Positions 30,694-41,811 of a stretch of DNA of 64,000 bases are shown here, in pieces. The stretch spans positions 4,092,001 to 4,156,000 of the forward strand of contig NZ_QTUB01000001.1 of assembly GCF_003386665.1 (NCBI RefSeq). The letters run 5' to 3'. The notes below the pieces were generated by a model. It was not told where the DNA came from, searched no databases, and was given only the letters and a program-made list of their open reading frames with translations. The DNA is from Xenorhabdus cabanillasii (GTDB lineage: Bacteria; Pseudomonadota; Gammaproteobacteria; Enterobacterales; Enterobacteriaceae). Within the stretch, counting starts at the first letter, position 1. Each line of letters begins with the position of its first letter. The translations under genes were made by a program, and so were the position numbers.

Positions 30694-32019
30694 TTACTCT
30701 CCTGCCGCCGCTTTGACCGGCCTACGATAACGGCGCTGCTGTGACGATGCGCCTTTGCCACGTGGGTTACGACTATGATGTTGCTGGTCATCTTGTTTGT
30801 TACTGCTTCGCTGATCCTGACCACGGGATTGATTACTGCGCCCGTTGCGTCCATTCTGGATAGGCTCCGCTTTAATGGAAGGATCGGGTTCATAACCGGG
30901 GATCGCGATACGTGGAATTTCCCGTTTCAGCAGCCGTTCAATATCTTTTAATAGCTTATGCTCATCAACACACACCAGTGATATTGCCTGCCCCGTTGCT
31001 TCTGCACGGCCAGTGCGGCCAATACGATGTACGTAATCCTCTGCAACATTAGGTAATTCATAGTTAACGACATGAGGCAATTGGTCGATATCCAATCCGC
31101 GGGCTGCAATATCCGTTGCGACCAACGCACGTATCCGGCCTGTTTTAAAATCGGCCAATGCACGAGTTCTGGCTCCTTGACTCTTGTTACCGTGAATAGC
31201 CGCCGCAGTAACACCATCCTTATTAAGTTGTTCTGCCAGACGGTTCGCACCATGTTTAGTGCGGGTAAACACCAATACCTGCTGCCAGTTTTGGCTGCCA
31301 ATCATGTAAGAAAGCAATTCTCCCTTACGTTTCTTATCCACAAAATGGACAGACTGATCGATCTGTTCAGAAGCCGAGTTACGACGAGCGACTTCCACAC
31401 TAACCGGATCTCGCAGCAATTTATTAGCAAGATTTTTGATTTCATCAGAGAATGTAGCTGAAAACAGTAAGTTCTGACGTTTAGCAGGTAGTTTGTTCAG
31501 TACCCGACGGATATCATGAATAAATCCCATATCCAACATGCGGTCGGCTTCATCCAAAATCAGAATTTCCACACGGGATAAGTCCACGGCATTTTGATGT
31601 TCCAGATCCAGCAAACGGCCCGGTGTGGCGACCAAAATATCTACTCCACCACGTAATTTCATCATTTGTGGATTGATGCTCACACCACCAAATACTACAA
31701 ATGAACGCAATCGGAGATATTTGCTGTAATTACGCACATTTTCAACTACTTGTGCGGCCAATTCACGGGTTGGTGTCAGGATTAATGCTCTGATCGGACG
31801 GCGGCCCTTGGATTGAATAGGAGATTCGCTCAATAACTGCAAGACAGGTAAAGTAAAGCCCGCCGTTTTCCCCGTTCCTGTCTGGGCACTAGCCAGAAGA
31901 TCTTTACCAGATAGCACAACAGGAATTGCCTGTTGCTGAATAGGGGTAGGTTCTGCATAGCCTTGTTCTTCAATGGCACGCAAAATATCAGCCTTCAGGC
32001 CGAGTGACTCAAAATTCAT
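30694..32019 (-). CDS. rhlE: DEAD-box RNA helicase RhlE
   Basis: RhlE remodels ribosomal RNA during ribosome assembly and assists mRNA decay. The 441-aa protein shows the Q motif [10 protein letters not shown], Walker A AQTGTGKT (about residues 45-52), [14 protein letters not shown] and HRIGRTGRA. The C-terminal 60 residues are a basic Arg/Gln/Asn/Ser-rich tail typical of RhlE. It is divergent from cecR, as in E. coli, where CecR also represses rhlE. dusC follows in the same transcript. Confidence 0.96.
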   Translation of the reverse strand: MNFESLGLKADILRAIEEQGYAEPTPIQQQAIPVVLSGKDLLASAQTGTGKTAGFTLPVLQLLSESPIQSKGRRPIRALILTPTRELAAQVVENVRNYSKYLRLRSFVVFGGVSINPQMMKLRGGVDILVATPGRLLDLEHQNAVDLSRVEILILDEADRMLDMGFIHDIRRVLNKLPAKRQNLLFSATFSDEIKNLANKLLRDPVSVEVARRNSASEQIDQSVHFVDKKRKGELLSYMIGSQNWQQVLVFTRTKHGANRLAEQLNKDGVTAAAIHGNKSQGARTRALADFKTGRIRALVATDIAARGLDIDQLPHVVNYELPNVAEDYVHRIGRTGRAEATGQAISLVCVDEHKLLKDIERLLKREIPRIAIPGYEPDPSIKAEPIQNGRNGRSNQSRGQDQRSSNKQDDQQHHSRNPRGKGASSQQRRYRRPVKAAAGE

Positions 32020-32340
32020 AAATAAGAAATGCTCCAGACTTCACCATTCCTGATATCAATTCAGGGGCAGTTTTATGGGAAGAAAAACCAGACGCGATAA
32101 ATCGCAAAAGAAATTACACAAACTGCAATGCACCATAAGCGTGGCATTATAACAGATATCTTTTTTCAAACAGCATGAGCACACAAGTAAATTTACATCA
32201 GCCTGTTTTATATTCTTTGTCGTACAAATTAAGTTCTGTTGACTGTATCTTGAAATCCAGTGGCTATAGCTTTAAAGTTAATCATACGATTGATATATTT
32301 ATAACCATTTCAGTAATTTTTATCACAGGATATTCTTAAC
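32020..32340. other. rhlE-cecR divergent promoter region with a partial repeat
   Basis: A 321-bp gap. The segment 32241-32270 (CTGTATCTTGAAATCCAGTG then GCTATAG) matches the right half of the dispersed repeat family. A CecR operator is expected here from E. coli, but I cannot mark one with confidence. No gene is seen. Confidence 0.5.
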
Positions 32341-33033
32341 ATGGCAGCGAAAATGGCTCAGACTTCACGAGGTGAACAAGCTAAACAGCAACTTCTTGAA
32401 TCTGCATTAGAAATTTTTGGTAAATCAGGCCTGGAAGGTGCAACCACTCGTAATATTGCCCAACACGCAAAACAGAATATCGCTGCCATCGCTTATTATT
32501 TTGGTTCCAAAGAAGGGTTATACCTCGCTGTCGCACACCATATTGCAGATAGACTAAAAGCTGAATTCTCTCTGCTGATTAAGGCCATTGACCAATTTTT
32601 TATCACCACTCCCCAACCTTATTCACAAGACCAAATACTGGCATTTATTCATCAAGGCTTGATTAGCTATAACCGTCTTATTTTCGATAAAAGCAGTCTG
32701 AATCTCAGTCGCATTATGTCACATGAGCAATTGACACCGACAGAAGCTTATAGCGTCATCCATGAACAAGGGCTTGCTCCAATTTACTCTCGCCTGAATA
32801 AGTTAATCGCCTATTATATCGGTGCTGATGAAGGAAAAATTTCAACACAAATCCATACTCATGCCTTATTAGGCGAGATCCTTTCTTTCCGGCTGGCACG
32901 AGAAGCACTATTACGCCAAACCGGTTGGGATAATATTGGCACCAAAGAGTACGAATTAATTAACCAGGTTTTGACTCAACACATTGATGTTTTGCTTAAT
33001 GGGTTGCGAAAAAATAACCAACAAACAGCGTAA
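32341..33033 (+). CDS. cecR: TetR-family repressor CecR (YbiH)
   Basis: A 230-aa TetR-type repressor. The N-terminal helix-turn-helix is TTRNIAQHAKQNIAAIAYYFGSKEGLY (split across residues 36-62), and a DUF1956-type ligand domain follows. It precedes ybhGFSR on the same strand with 34 bp spacing and diverges from rhlE, exactly the E. coli CecR arrangement. In E. coli it controls rhlE and the ybhGFSR exporter and affects sensitivity to cefoperazone and chloramphenicol. Confidence 0.93.
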   Translation: MAAKMAQTSRGEQAKQQLLESALEIFGKSGLEGATTRNIAQHAKQNIAAIAYYFGSKEGLYLAVAHHIADRLKAEFSLLIKAIDQFFITTPQPYSQDQILAFIHQGLISYNRLIFDKSSLNLSRIMSHEQLTPTEAYSVIHEQGLAPIYSRLNKLIAYYIGADEGKISTQIHTHALLGEILSFRLAREALLRQTGWDNIGTKEYELINQVLTQHIDVLLNGLRKNNQQTA

Positions 33034-33067
33034 CTTGAAGATTTAATAACGCATAAGGGATAGTAGT

Positions 33068-34057
33068 ATGAACACTAAAAAGTTTGCTCTTGTCCTATTG
33101 GCGATAGTCATTATTATCGGTGTTATTAGTATTTATTATTATCAGGAGAAAAATGACAAGGAGTTAACCCTATATGGCAATGTTGATGTCAGAACTGTCA
33201 ACCTTGGCTTTCGGGTCAGTGGTAAATTAGAAAACCTGCTGGTGGATGAAGGCGATACCATCACCGCAGGGCAACTCCTTGGTCAACTCGATAATTCCCC
33301 TTTTAATAATGCATTGAATCAAGCCAAAGCAAATCGCGATGCAGCCAGGGCAAATCTTACCAAAACAGAAGCGGGTTATCGCCCTGAAGAAATCGCTCAG
33401 GTACGCGCCGAAGTTGCTCAGAAAGAGTCAGCATTCCGCTTTGCCGATAGTTTTCTGAAACGTCAACAGGAATTATGGCAACGTAAAATGATCTCAGCCA
33501 ATGATCTGGAAAATGCCAGAACAGGACAACATCAGGCATTAGCCGCTTATCAAGCTGCAAAAGATAAATTACGTCAGTTTGAAACAGGATACCGCAAAGA
33601 AGAAATCGCCGCCGCTAAAGCACAACTCGCACAGGCTGAAGCAGCTGTCGCACAAGCTGAACTCAATTTACAAGATACCCGCCTCATTTCACCATCCGCC
33701 GGAATTATTCTTACCAGAGCCATTGAGCCAGGGACAATTCTGGCCGCCGGAAATACAGTATTTACACTGTCACTGACTAATCCGGTCTGGATCAGAGCAT
33801 ATATTAATGAACCTAACCTCAATCAGGCAGTGGCAGGACGCGATATCCTGATTTATACCGATGGACGGAAAAACCAACCCTATCACGGCAAAATTGGCTT
33901 TGTTTCGCCAACTGCTGAATTTACCCCGAAAAATGTTGAAACCCCGGATTTAAGAACCGATCTGGTCTATCGATTGCGCATTATTGTCAGCGATCCCGAT
34001 GAGGGGTTGAAACAAGGAATGCCTGTCACATTACGTTTTACTGAGCCACACAAGTAA
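33068..34057 (+). CDS. ybhG: HlyD-type periplasmic adaptor YbhG
   Basis: A 329-aa membrane fusion protein that links the YbhFSR ABC exporter to the outer envelope. An N-terminal membrane anchor (about residues 6-25) precedes a lipoyl-like barrel half ([19 protein letters not shown]), an alpha-helical coiled-coil hairpin (about residues 75-205, with repeated [13 protein letters not shown]) and the second barrel half ([13 protein letters not shown]). The second gene of the cecR-ybhGFSR operon. Confidence 0.94.
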   Translation: MNTKKFALVLLAIVIIIGVISIYYYQEKNDKELTLYGNVDVRTVNLGFRVSGKLENLLVDEGDTITAGQLLGQLDNSPFNNALNQAKANRDAARANLTKTEAGYRPEEIAQVRAEVAQKESAFRFADSFLKRQQELWQRKMISANDLENARTGQHQALAAYQAAKDKLRQFETGYRKEEIAAAKAQLAQAEAAVAQAELNLQDTRLISPSAGIILTRAIEPGTILAAGNTVFTLSLTNPVWIRAYINEPNLNQAVAGRDILIYTDGRKNQPYHGKIGFVSPTAEFTPKNVETPDLRTDLVYRLRIIVSDPDEGLKQGMPVTLRFTEPHK

Positions 34058-34066
34058 GGCTGAAAT

Positions 34067-35803
34067 ATGACCAGTTCAGCATATACGATAAAACTGAACA
34101 GTGTGGAGAAAACTTTTCCAGGGTTAGAAAAACCCGCTGTATCCCATCTGAATGCAGAAATCTTCGGAGGTTCTGTCACGGGTCTTGTCGGCCCGGATGG
34201 GGCGGGAAAAACCACACTGATAAGAATGTTGGCAGGGTTATTGAAACCTGATAGTGGCAATATTGAAATCATGGGGCTTGATCCAATTAAGGACAGTGTT
34301 GAAGTTCGTTCTGAACTTGGTTATATGCCGCAAAAGTTCGGTCTGTATGAAGATTTAACCGTATTAGAAAATCTCAATTTGTATGCTGATCTACGTGGTG
34401 TACTCGGAGAAGAACGAAAAACTACTTTTCAAAAGCTACTGACCTTCACTGATTTAACACGTTTTACTTGCAGGCTGGCAGGTAAACTTTCCGGCGGAAT
34501 GAAGCAAAAGCTAGGTCTTGCCTGTACATTGGTCGGCAGCCCAAAAGTGTTATTGCTTGATGAACCCGGTGTCGGCGTAGATCCCATTGCCCGGCGGGAA
34601 TTATGGCAGATGGTGCATGAACTCGCTTCCGATGGAATGTTGATTTTATGGAGCACCTCTTATTTGGATGAGGCTGAGTTATGCCCTGATGTTTTGTTAC
34701 TGAATCAGGGGGAATTACTCTATCGCGGCCAACCCCAGAAATTAACCCAAAGTATTGTCGGACGCTCTTTTCTGCTTGATATCAAACCAGACTCCCGCCG
34801 AAAAACGTTGCAACACGCACTCACCTTGCCACAAGTGACTGATGGAGTGATCCAGGGCAGATATCTCCGCTTAATTTTAAAAGCTGATGCAGATAAAGAT
34901 GGATTACTTCAGCAAATAGGTTTACCCGATGTAGAAATTCTGGATGCCAATCCACGTTTTGAAGATGCCTTTATCGACCTCTTAGGTGGTGGCCCTTCCC
35001 ATCGCTCAGAGCTGGCAGAAATCATGCCTCAAATCCCACCGAATCCGACAGAAATCGTGATAGAAGCCCGAAACCTGACGAAAAAATTCGGGGATTTTGC
35101 TGCGACAGATCATGTGAACTTTCAGGTGAAACGCGGGGAGATTTTCGGCTTACTGGGGCCAAACGGAGCCGGAAAATCGACGACATTCAAAATGATGTGC
35201 GGATTAATGCTCCCTACTCACGGCAATGCACTGGTATTGAACATGGATTTAAAAACCAGTTCAGGTAAAGCTCGCCAGCGTCTTGGTTATATGGCACAAA
35301 AATTTTCACTCTATGGTGACTTAACTGTAGAGCAAAACCTGAAATTCTTTTCCGGTGTTTATGGCTTGAGTGGCCGCCATCAACAGAAAAAAATGACAGA
35401 TATGATCAGTGCTTTTAGTCTGAGACCAATTCTGCACCAAACTACCGACAGTCTACCTCTCGGCTTTAAACAGCGCCTTGCCCTCGCCTGCGCCCTGATG
35501 CATGAACCAGATATTCTGTTTTTGGATGAACCAACTTCGGGAGTTGATCCACTGACTCGTCGTGAATTCTGGCTGCATATCAACGGCATGGTAGATAAAG
35601 GTGTGACTGTGATGGTAACGACACATTTCATGGATGAGGCAGAGTATTGTGACCGTATTGGGCTAGTTTTTCGGGGAAAATTAATTGCAGCAGGTACGCC
35701 TGATGAGCTGAAACAGCAGGTATCGACCACTGACCGCCCTAATCCTTCAATGGAAGATGTTTTTATCGATCTCGTGGTGAATTATGATAAGGAGCCGCAA
35801 TGA
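34067..35803 (+). CDS. ybhF: ABC exporter ATPase YbhF (two nucleotide-binding domains)
   Basis: A 578-aa fused duplicate ATPase. Cassette 1 has Walker [10 protein letters not shown] (about residues 44-52) and signature LSGGMKQKL; cassette 2 has GPNGAGKST (about 364-372) with a degenerate signature LPLGFKQRL and [11 protein letters not shown]. The stop overlaps the ybhS start by four bases (ATGA), so translation is coupled. It energises the YbhS/YbhR permease pair; E. coli YbhFSR is linked to drug and Na+/Li+ efflux. Confidence 0.95.
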   Translation: MTSSAYTIKLNSVEKTFPGLEKPAVSHLNAEIFGGSVTGLVGPDGAGKTTLIRMLAGLLKPDSGNIEIMGLDPIKDSVEVRSELGYMPQKFGLYEDLTVLENLNLYADLRGVLGEERKTTFQKLLTFTDLTRFTCRLAGKLSGGMKQKLGLACTLVGSPKVLLLDEPGVGVDPIARRELWQMVHELASDGMLILWSTSYLDEAELCPDVLLLNQGELLYRGQPQKLTQSIVGRSFLLDIKPDSRRKTLQHALTLPQVTDGVIQGRYLRLILKADADKDGLLQQIGLPDVEILDANPRFEDAFIDLLGGGPSHRSELAEIMPQIPPNPTEIVIEARNLTKKFGDFAATDHVNFQVKRGEIFGLLGPNGAGKSTTFKMMCGLMLPTHGNALVLNMDLKTSSGKARQRLGYMAQKFSLYGDLTVEQNLKFFSGVYGLSGRHQQKKMTDMISAFSLRPILHQTTDSLPLGFKQRLALACALMHEPDILFLDEPTSGVDPLTRREFWLHINGMVDKGVTVMVTTHFMDEAEYCDRIGLVFRGKLIAAGTPDELKQQVSTTDRPNPSMEDVFIDLVVNYDKEPQ

Positions 35804-36978
35804 GTGGCATTCAACAGAATCATCCCGCCCCTACTCCCTCTTCTCAAAAAGCAGTCAGTTTTTCATGGCGGCGATTAAAAGCACTTTGTATTAAAGAGAG
35901 TAAACAGATTATCCGCGATCCCAGTAGTACCTTAATTGCTGTGGTTATTCCACTCATGCTGCTGTTTATCTTTGGCTACGGGATTAATCTTGATTCCAGC
36001 AAACTTCGCCTCGGCATTTTGATGGAGCAACAAAGCGAAGATGCCCGCGAACTGGTGCATGCATTTATAGGATCGCCTTATATCGATGCCACAGTCAGCA
36101 ACGACCGTCAATTTTTAATCAAAAAAATACAGGCGAGTGAGATCCGAGGCATTATTGTTATTCCGGTTAATTTCGATGTCCGGCTTGCCCGTGTCGGCGA
36201 TCATGCTCCGATTCAGGTAATCACAGATGGTAGTGAACCAAATATAGCCAATTTTGTGCAAAGCTACGCTAAAGGTATCTGGCAAATCTGGTTACAACAA
36301 CAAGGGCAGGATCGTGGAGTCTCAACGACACCATTGATCGATATGCAGATCCGTTATTGGTTTAATCCTGCCGCTATCAGCCAGCATTTCCTCATCCCCG
36401 GTGCTATTTCAATTATCATGACAGTCGTTGGCGCAATCCTTACTTCTCTGGTTGTCGCACGTGAATGGGAACGGGGCACAATGGAGGCCCTTTTATCCAC
36501 TCAGGTTACCCGGACTGAATTATTGCTTTCTAAATTATTGCCTTACCAGGTTCTGGGCTCTTTCGTTATGGTACTTTGCATGGTATTCGCTGTGTTTATT
36601 ATGGGCATTCCTTATCATGGTTCCCTCTGGGCACTCGCTTTGATTTCCAGCCTGTATCTCGCGACAGCTTTAGGAATGGGGTTATTTATCTCAACGGTGA
36701 CGCGCAATCAATTTAATGCCGCAATGATTTCCCTGAATACCGCCTTTTTGCCAGCGGTTATGCTATCCGGCTTTGTGTTCGAAATTAACAGCATGCCGGC
36801 TTTGATTCAGGTATTCACTTATATCGTTCCTGCCCGTTATTTTGTCAGCAGCCTGCAAACGTTGTTTTTGGCAGGCAACATCAGCACCATTTTGATAACA
36901 AATTTACTGTTATTGATTGTCAGTGCTATCGTATTTATTGGCCTGACTGCATGGAAAACCCGCCGGCGCCTGGATTAA
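35800..36978 (+). CDS. ybhS: ABC-2 permease YbhS
   Basis: A 392-aa ABC-2 type membrane subunit. One membrane segment near residues 45-62 precedes a large periplasmic domain (about residues 65-190), and five more segments follow. The conserved [17 protein letters not shown] loop (about residues 222-238) and the final PARYFV element are present. It overlaps ybhF by four bases and is followed 12 bp later by its paralogue ybhR. Confidence 0.94.
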   Translation: MSGIQQNHPAPTPSSQKAVSFSWRRLKALCIKESKQIIRDPSSTLIAVVIPLMLLFIFGYGINLDSSKLRLGILMEQQSEDARELVHAFIGSPYIDATVSNDRQFLIKKIQASEIRGIIVIPVNFDVRLARVGDHAPIQVITDGSEPNIANFVQSYAKGIWQIWLQQQGQDRGVSTTPLIDMQIRYWFNPAAISQHFLIPGAISIIMTVVGAILTSLVVAREWERGTMEALLSTQVTRTELLLSKLLPYQVLGSFVMVLCMVFAVFIMGIPYHGSLWALALISSLYLATALGMGLFISTVTRNQFNAAMISLNTAFLPAVMLSGFVFEINSMPALIQVFTYIVPARYFVSSLQTLFLAGNISTILITNLLLLIVSAIVFIGLTAWKTRRRLD

Positions 36979-36990
36979 AAAGGAAAGAAA

Positions 36991-38097
36991 ATGTTTTATC
37001 GCCTCTATACGCTCGTCATGAAAGAGTTGCAGTCTCTCCTGAGAAACCCTAAAACACGAGCCACTTTGATCGTACCTGTGATTTTTCAGATGAGCCTGTT
37101 TCCGTGGGCTGCTACGCTGGAAGTTAAAAATGCAACTATCGCTATTTATGACGAAGACAAAGGGCAGGCTTCCATTGAATTGACCCAACGGCTGGCTAAA
37201 TCGAAATCCTTTCCTGATGTTATTATGCTGAACAGTTCGCAGGAAATTCGGCCAGTCTTGGATAACCGCGATGCCCTGCTGCTGGTTCGTTTTCCACAAA
37301 ATTTCAGTGCTCATATTGCCAGCCATACTCCCACTTCAATTCAAGTTCTGCTGGATGGACGTAACTCTAACAGTGCACAAATTGCCGCAAATTATCTCCA
37401 GCAGATCGTGACGAATTACCAGAAAGAGCTATTGGGTAATACACCGGACCTCAATAACAGCGAGTTGATCATCCGTAATTGGTACAACACTAATCTGGAT
37501 TATAAATGGTTTGTCGTTCCATCTCTGGTTGCCATGATAACAACCATTGGCGTTCTGATCGTTACTGCCCTTTCCGTTGCCCGTGAAAGAGAACAGGGAA
37601 CATTGGATCAATTACTGGTTTCCCCGCTGACTACATGGCAGATTTTTATTGGTAAAGCCATTCCTGCGTTAGTTGTGGCGACAATTCAGGCAAGTATCGT
37701 TTTGTTGATTGGAACATTGTGTTACCAGATCCCTTTTTCCGGTTCATTGCTATTATTTTATGGCTGTATCCTGATTTATGGATTGTCACTGGTCGGGTTT
37801 GGATTACTTATCTCCGCTATTTGCTCAACTCAACAGCAAGCTTTTATCGGTGTGTTTGTGTTTATGATGCCTGCTATTTTGCTTTCTGGTTATGTTTCCC
37901 CCGTCGAAAATATGCCGGTTTGGTTACAAAATATAACGTGGATAAATCCAATCCGGCATTTTACGGATATAACCAAGCAAATTTATTTGAAAAGCGCTGA
38001 TTTCTCAGTTATCTGGCATAGCTTATGGCCGTTATTGCTGATTATTGTCACTACGAATGGAATCGCTTATCGGTTATTTCGGAATAAGGTTGCCTAA
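36991..38097 (+). CDS. ybhR: ABC-2 permease YbhR
   Basis: A 368-aa ABC-2 permease paralogous to YbhS, with the same plan: N-terminal segment, periplasmic domain, then five membrane helices. [18 protein letters not shown] (about residues 198-215) is the coupling loop and [11 protein letters not shown] the C-terminal signature. It is the last gene of the cecR-ybhGFSR operon and probably dimerises with YbhS. Confidence 0.94.
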   Translation: MFYRLYTLVMKELQSLLRNPKTRATLIVPVIFQMSLFPWAATLEVKNATIAIYDEDKGQASIELTQRLAKSKSFPDVIMLNSSQEIRPVLDNRDALLLVRFPQNFSAHIASHTPTSIQVLLDGRNSNSAQIAANYLQQIVTNYQKELLGNTPDLNNSELIIRNWYNTNLDYKWFVVPSLVAMITTIGVLIVTALSVAREREQGTLDQLLVSPLTTWQIFIGKAIPALVVATIQASIVLLIGTLCYQIPFSGSLLLFYGCILIYGLSLVGFGLLISAICSTQQQAFIGVFVFMMPAILLSGYVSPVENMPVWLQNITWINPIRHFTDITKQIYLKSADFSVIWHSLWPLLLIIVTTNGIAYRLFRNKVA

Positions 38098-38191
38098 CGG
38101 CAAAGAAGTCGCCCAATAACTATTGTTTCAAATTCTCGGTATTCGTTATAGTCCAAACTGAAGGAAAATCCTTATATTGAAAATCAGTAGC

Positions 38192-38220
38192 AAAAAACCC
38201 TGTACAAACAGGGTCTTTAA
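38192..38220. terminator. Terminator between convergent ybhR and ybhL
   Basis: ACCCTGT (38198-38204) and ACAGGGT (38209-38215) form a 7-bp stem with a 4-nt loop. On the minus strand it is followed by TTTTTTGC, a good U tract for ybhL; the plus side is also T-rich. Confidence 0.8.
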
Positions 38221-38251
38221 TATTTTAGAATAGGAAAATCGCATTCATTAA

Positions 38252-38962
38252 TTAACGGCGATCACCCAGAATGCGCAGCAGCATCAGGAACAGGTTGATA
38301 AAGTCCAGATACAGCGTTAGTGCACCAGTAATGGAATATCTACGCAGGTTCTCTTTATCATTGATATCCAGCTCAGCACCCATTTCTTTCAGTTTCTGGG
38401 TATCGTAAGCAGTCAAACCAGCAAAGATCAGAACCCCAATATAGGTAATTGCCCACATCAGAGCCGGGCTTTTCAGCCAGATATTGACCAAAGAAGCCAG
38501 TACAATACCGATTAGCCCCATAAATAGGAAACTGCCTAAACCGCTCAGACTACGCTTCGTGGTATAACCATAGACACTCAGCGCACCAAACATCGCTGCC
38601 GAAATAACAAAAGTGCTGGCAATAGAACTACTGGTGTAAACCACAAAAATACTGGATAACGTCAGCCCGGTTAGCATGGAATAGAGCATAAACAGCCCTG
38701 TAGCCAGAGCACCACTCATTTTATGCACCAGACCAGACAGCACAAACACCAATGCAAGTTGTGCAATGATCAAGCCATAAAATACGACAGAGTTACTAAA
38801 GATGGCATATAAAATTTCCGGCGTATTTGCCACATACCATGCAACAAATGCGGTTAACAACAAACCACAAGTCATCCAACCGTAGACTTGCGCCATATAA
38901 GTTTGTATACCTGAACCAGCTTGCTGGACAATCGAACCACTAGAACGTTGATATCGGTCCAT
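38252..38962 (-). CDS. ybhL: Bax inhibitor-1-like membrane protein YbhL
   Basis: A 236-aa protein with seven membrane helices of the BI-1/TMBIM family, matching E. coli YbhL from MDRYQRSS to the ILGDRR end. GLTAYDTQKLKEMG and the TLYLDFINLFLMLLRI C-terminus are characteristic. Distant relatives conduct calcium or protons; the bacterial role is unknown. It lies alone between the ybh exporter operon and moaE. Confidence 0.95.
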   Translation of the reverse strand: MDRYQRSSGSIVQQAGSGIQTYMAQVYGWMTCGLLLTAFVAWYVANTPEILYAIFSNSVVFYGLIIAQLALVFVLSGLVHKMSGALATGLFMLYSMLTGLTLSSIFVVYTSSSIASTFVISAAMFGALSVYGYTTKRSLSGLGSFLFMGLIGIVLASLVNIWLKSPALMWAITYIGVLIFAGLTAYDTQKLKEMGAELDINDKENLRRYSITGALTLYLDFINLFLMLLRILGDRR

Positions 38963-39161
38963 GACGATTACCTTTTATGACAATGTTAAAGGGTATAGAC
39001 TGTTAAAAATAAACAACCTATTTCAAATGCTATACATTAGCATAGAACATGAACAAAACCATCTGCCAATTAATGACAATTTTAGTGATATATTATTTCT
39101 TTACCCAGTTTTAGAGATAGTTCGCAAAATACTCCGCAAATGTATTTTTTCTGATTTTATA

Positions 39162-39623
39162 TCATTGAGTTAACCAGCGACTGGCGGCTTCCCGATCGCT
39201 TTCCTTTGCTTCCACCCAACGCTCTCCATCATTAAGGAATTCTTTTTTCCAGAAAGGAGCCTGAGTCTTCAAATAATCCATCAGAAATTCAGCCGCAGCA
39301 AAAGCCATGCTGCGATGGGTGCTTGTTACGCCGACAAATACAATTTCATCCCCCGGATATAACTTTCCAATACGATGAATAATGTTGATACGTTGTAGTC
39401 GCCAACGCTGGCGAGCTTCATCAGCAATTTTCTGCAACATATTTTCCGTCATGCCCGGATAGTGTTCCAATATTAACGCCCGGACATCATCGCCAAGATT
39501 GTGGTTACGTACCTTGCCTGTAAAGGTTACAACCGCACCATCTTCATCACACTGTGCCAGCCATTGGTATTCTGCACCAACATTAAACATCTCTTTCTGG
39601 ACACAAATCCGTGTATTTTCCAT
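39162..39623 (-). CDS. moaE: Molybdopterin synthase catalytic subunit
   Basis: MoaE, with thiocarboxylated MoaD, turns cyclic pyranopterin monophosphate into molybdopterin. The 153-aa protein includes the active-site region around RSMAFAAAEFLMDYLK and the catalytic lysines in FWKKEF (about residues 126-131). Its Shine-Dalgarno AGGAGG is made by the two terminal Gly codons of moaD, 6 nt before the ATG. It is the last gene of moaACDE. Confidence 0.96.
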   Translation of the reverse strand: MENTRICVQKEMFNVGAEYQWLAQCDEDGAVVTFTGKVRNHNLGDDVRALILEHYPGMTENMLQKIADEARQRWRLQRINIIHRIGKLYPGDEIVFVGVTSTHRSMAFAAAEFLMDYLKTQAPFWKKEFLNDGERWVEAKESDREAASRWLTQ

Positions 39624-39625
39624 AC

Positions 39626-39871
39626 TTATCCTCCTGTAACAGGCGGAAAAAATGCTACTTCATCACCATCACGCAGTGGATGTTCGGCATGAACAAAGGA
39701 TTGATTCACCGCTGTCAACCATTTGCCTTCTTCCAATGCTAATTTCCAGCGTTCACCTTTTTCAAGTAGTGCCTGACGAAGATGAGCCACCGTTGGATAT
39801 TCACTGGGCACTTCAAGATAATCGGTTCCCACCAACTCACGGACTTGAGCGAAAAACAGAACTTTTATCAT
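39626..39871 (-). CDS. moaD: Molybdopterin synthase sulfur-carrier subunit
   Basis: An 81-aa ubiquitin-like sulfur carrier. It ends in PPVTGG, the Gly-Gly tail that MoeB adenylates and that later carries the thiocarboxylate. The start overlaps the moaC stop by four bases. [12 protein letters not shown] is typical of the family. Confidence 0.96.
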   Translation of the reverse strand: MIKVLFFAQVRELVGTDYLEVPSEYPTVAHLRQALLEKGERWKLALEEGKWLTAVNQSFVHAEHPLRDGDEVAFFPPVTGG

Positions 39872-40347
39872 TTTTCCACCTTAAAATTTCCCGATTTTCC
39901 ACCACTTTTTTCCAGCAAACGTACAGGCCCGATAACCATATCTTTTTGTACTGCCTTGCACATGTCGTAAATTGTCAGTGCTGCTACGCAAGCGGCTGTC
40001 AGAGCTTCCATTTCCACCCCGGTTTTGCCTGCCAGACGACAACAGGATTCAATTCTGACGCGATTATGTTCTGTTTGTGCCTCCAATTGAACCTCAACTT
40101 TGCTGAGTAACAAAGGATGACACAGGGGAATTAATTCCCAAGTCCTCTTCGCTGCCTGAATGCCTGCAATGCGGGCCGTTGCAAAAACATCCCCTTTGTG
40201 ATGATCGCCGGCAATAATCATAGCCAGCGTTTCGGCCTGCATTTCAACAAAGGCTTCTGCTCTGGCCTCACGCACAGTTTCTGCTTTGGCAGAAATATCC
40301 ACCATATGAGCTTCACCCGCAGTATTGATATGAGTTAATTGGGACAT
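39868..40347 (-). CDS. moaC: Cyclic pyranopterin monophosphate synthase MoaC
   Basis: MoaC finishes the conversion of GTP to cyclic pyranopterin monophosphate after MoaA. I start at the ATG at 40347 (159 aa), with AGGAG 6 nt upstream and the E. coli onset MSQLTHIN; the longer frame upstream only overlaps moa[24 protein letters not shown] and [15 protein letters not shown] are conserved. It lies 19 bp after moaA. moaB, which sits between moaA and moaC in E. coli, is absent. Confidence 0.96.
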   Translation of the reverse strand: MSQLTHINTAGEAHMVDISAKAETVREARAEAFVEMQAETLAMIIAGDHHKGDVFATARIAGIQAAKRTWELIPLCHPLLLSKVEVQLEAQTEHNRVRIESCCRLAGKTGVEMEALTAACVAALTIYDMCKAVQKDMVIGPVRLLEKSGGKSGNFKVEK

Positions 40348-40366
40348 TCTTGCTCCTGAAAATAAA

Positions 40367-41362
40367 TTAACCGCCAATAAAAGAAAGATTCGAGGTAATG
40401 CCACTATCCCCCTGATGTAGAAAATGCGTTTCACGTTTATGACGCAATCCGCCCTGAATACGTAATTTCAAATCATTAAGTGATGTGTCATCGGATAATA
40501 AATCACGCAACGGGATCCCCTGTTCACCAAACAGGCACAGATGGAGATTGCCAATAGCTGAAACACGCAGGCGATTACAACTTTGGCAGAAATCTTTTTC
40601 ATACGGCATGATCAAGCCGATTTCTCCCTGATAGTCTGCATGCCTGAACACCTGAGCCGGCCCGTCACTACGTGCTCGCTGCTGTGGTTGCCAACCTTGT
40701 TGAAGTAAACGACGTCGGATCACATCACCGGAAAGATGATGACGCTGGAAAGTTGCACTACCTTCTCCCGTTTCCATCAACTCGATAAAGCGCAATTGAA
40801 TTGAACGGTGCTTTATCCAATCAAGAAAAGCTGGCAGGATGGTCTCATTGATATTCTTCATCAACACCGAATTAACTTTTACTGTGCTGAAGCCTGCTTC
40901 AAAGGCCGCATCAATGCCACGCATAATCTGAAAAAACTTATCCTGTCCGGTAATAGCATAAAATTGACGGGGATCGAGACTATCCACACTCACATTGACT
41001 GCTGTAAGGCCAGCTTCTTTCCAGCGGGCAACTTCACGCTCCATACGATAGCCATTAGTCGTGACAGCAATTTTTTTAATCTGCGGATTTTCATGCACCG
41101 TCGCAATAATATCGCAAAAATCACGGCGCATAGTGGGTTCTCCTCCCGTCAGACGGATCTTCTCTGTGCCAAGCTCAGCAAATGCACGACTGACACGACG
41201 GATCTCCGGCAGGGTCAGAAATGATTTGTGTTCCCTGGAGGGAGAGCGGTCAGGTTGGTAACCGTTGGGCAGACAATAGGTGCAACGAAAGTTACATACA
41301 TCAGTAATCGATAGCCTCAAGTAGTAAAACTTGCGGGAGAACATATCAATGAGTTGTTCCAC
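40367..41362 (-). CDS. moaA: GTP 3',8-cyclase MoaA (radical SAM)
   Basis: MoaA is a radical SAM enzyme that rearranges GTP to 3',8-cyclo-GTP, the first step of Moco synthesis. The 331-aa protein starts at a GTG (41362), placed where the E. coli ATG lies after the GGAAGGTG ribosome binding site; an in-frame TTG at 41377 is inside that site. The N-terminal cluster motif is CNFRCTYC, the second cluster is bound by CQSCNRLRV...LHLC near the C-terminus, and the essential terminal Gly-Gly is present (LSFIGG). A Moco riboswitch and a ModE box lie upstream. Confidence 0.95.
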   Translation of the reverse strand: MEQLIDMFSRKFYYLRLSITDVCNFRCTYCLPNGYQPDRSPSREHKSFLTLPEIRRVSRAFAELGTEKIRLTGGEPTMRRDFCDIIATVHENPQIKKIAVTTNGYRMEREVARWKEAGLTAVNVSVDSLDPRQFYAITGQDKFFQIMRGIDAAFEAGFSTVKVNSVLMKNINETILPAFLDWIKHRSIQLRFIELMETGEGSATFQRHHLSGDVIRRRLLQQGWQPQQRARSDGPAQVFRHADYQGEIGLIMPYEKDFCQSCNRLRVSAIGNLHLCLFGEQGIPLRDLLSDDTSLNDLKLRIQGGLRHKRETHFLHQGDSGITSNLSFIGG

Positions 41363-41365
41363 TAT

Positions 41366-41458
41366 AACACCTTCCAATCATGGGGGATGCAGGCATTTCT
41401 GCCTTGCACCCTGGTGACTCAAGAGCCACGGCCAAAGCATCATATCGATGTGGTATCC
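41366..41458 (-). promoter_or_regulatory. Moco (molybdenum cofactor) riboswitch of moaA
   Basis: On the minus strand the leader reads GATGCTTTGGCCGTG, then CACCAGGGTGCA, AGGCAGAAATGCCT with a GAAA tetraloop, and GGAAGGTG at the ribosome binding site. These blocks match the E. coli moaA Moco RNA motif in order and spacing. The element overlaps the Shine-Dalgarno, so control of translation is expected. Edges are approximate. Confidence 0.85.
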
Positions 41459-41632
41459 ATTTGACAGAACTATTTATGCCAGTACTAATTAGTAAAAAAT
41501 TACACAGCAAAGACTTAGATGCAGAGGCTAGGGGTTAATTTCAAACTTGGTCATCATGTAAACTATTACGTGAATAGCCGAGTCTTACTGTGGATTCTAA
41601 CGCTTAAATCAATAAAAAGCTAACTTCGGCAC

Positions 41633-41656
41633 CGATATATATCTTGATATACAACG
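41633..41656. promoter_or_regulatory. ModE box upstream of moaA
   Basis: CGATATATAT (41633-41642) and ATATACAACG (41647-41656) form an 8/10 inverted repeat across CTTG. The pattern matches the ModE palindrome upstream of modA in this window and the E. coli consensus (CG-TATAT ... TACA-ACG). It lies about 175 bp upstream of the riboswitch; in E. coli, ModE-molybdate activates moaA. Confidence 0.65.
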
Positions 41657-41811
41657 AGTTACGAAATATCATCAGCATCAACCTGTTGTCATCTATTTAT
41701 TCTATTTGGGTAGAAAAATAGCTGATAAAAATCGCATAAAATCATGGCAATTGCTCAAAACGTCATACTTTATGATAGATTACATAAAATTTATTCAGTA
41801 ACAGGAACCCT

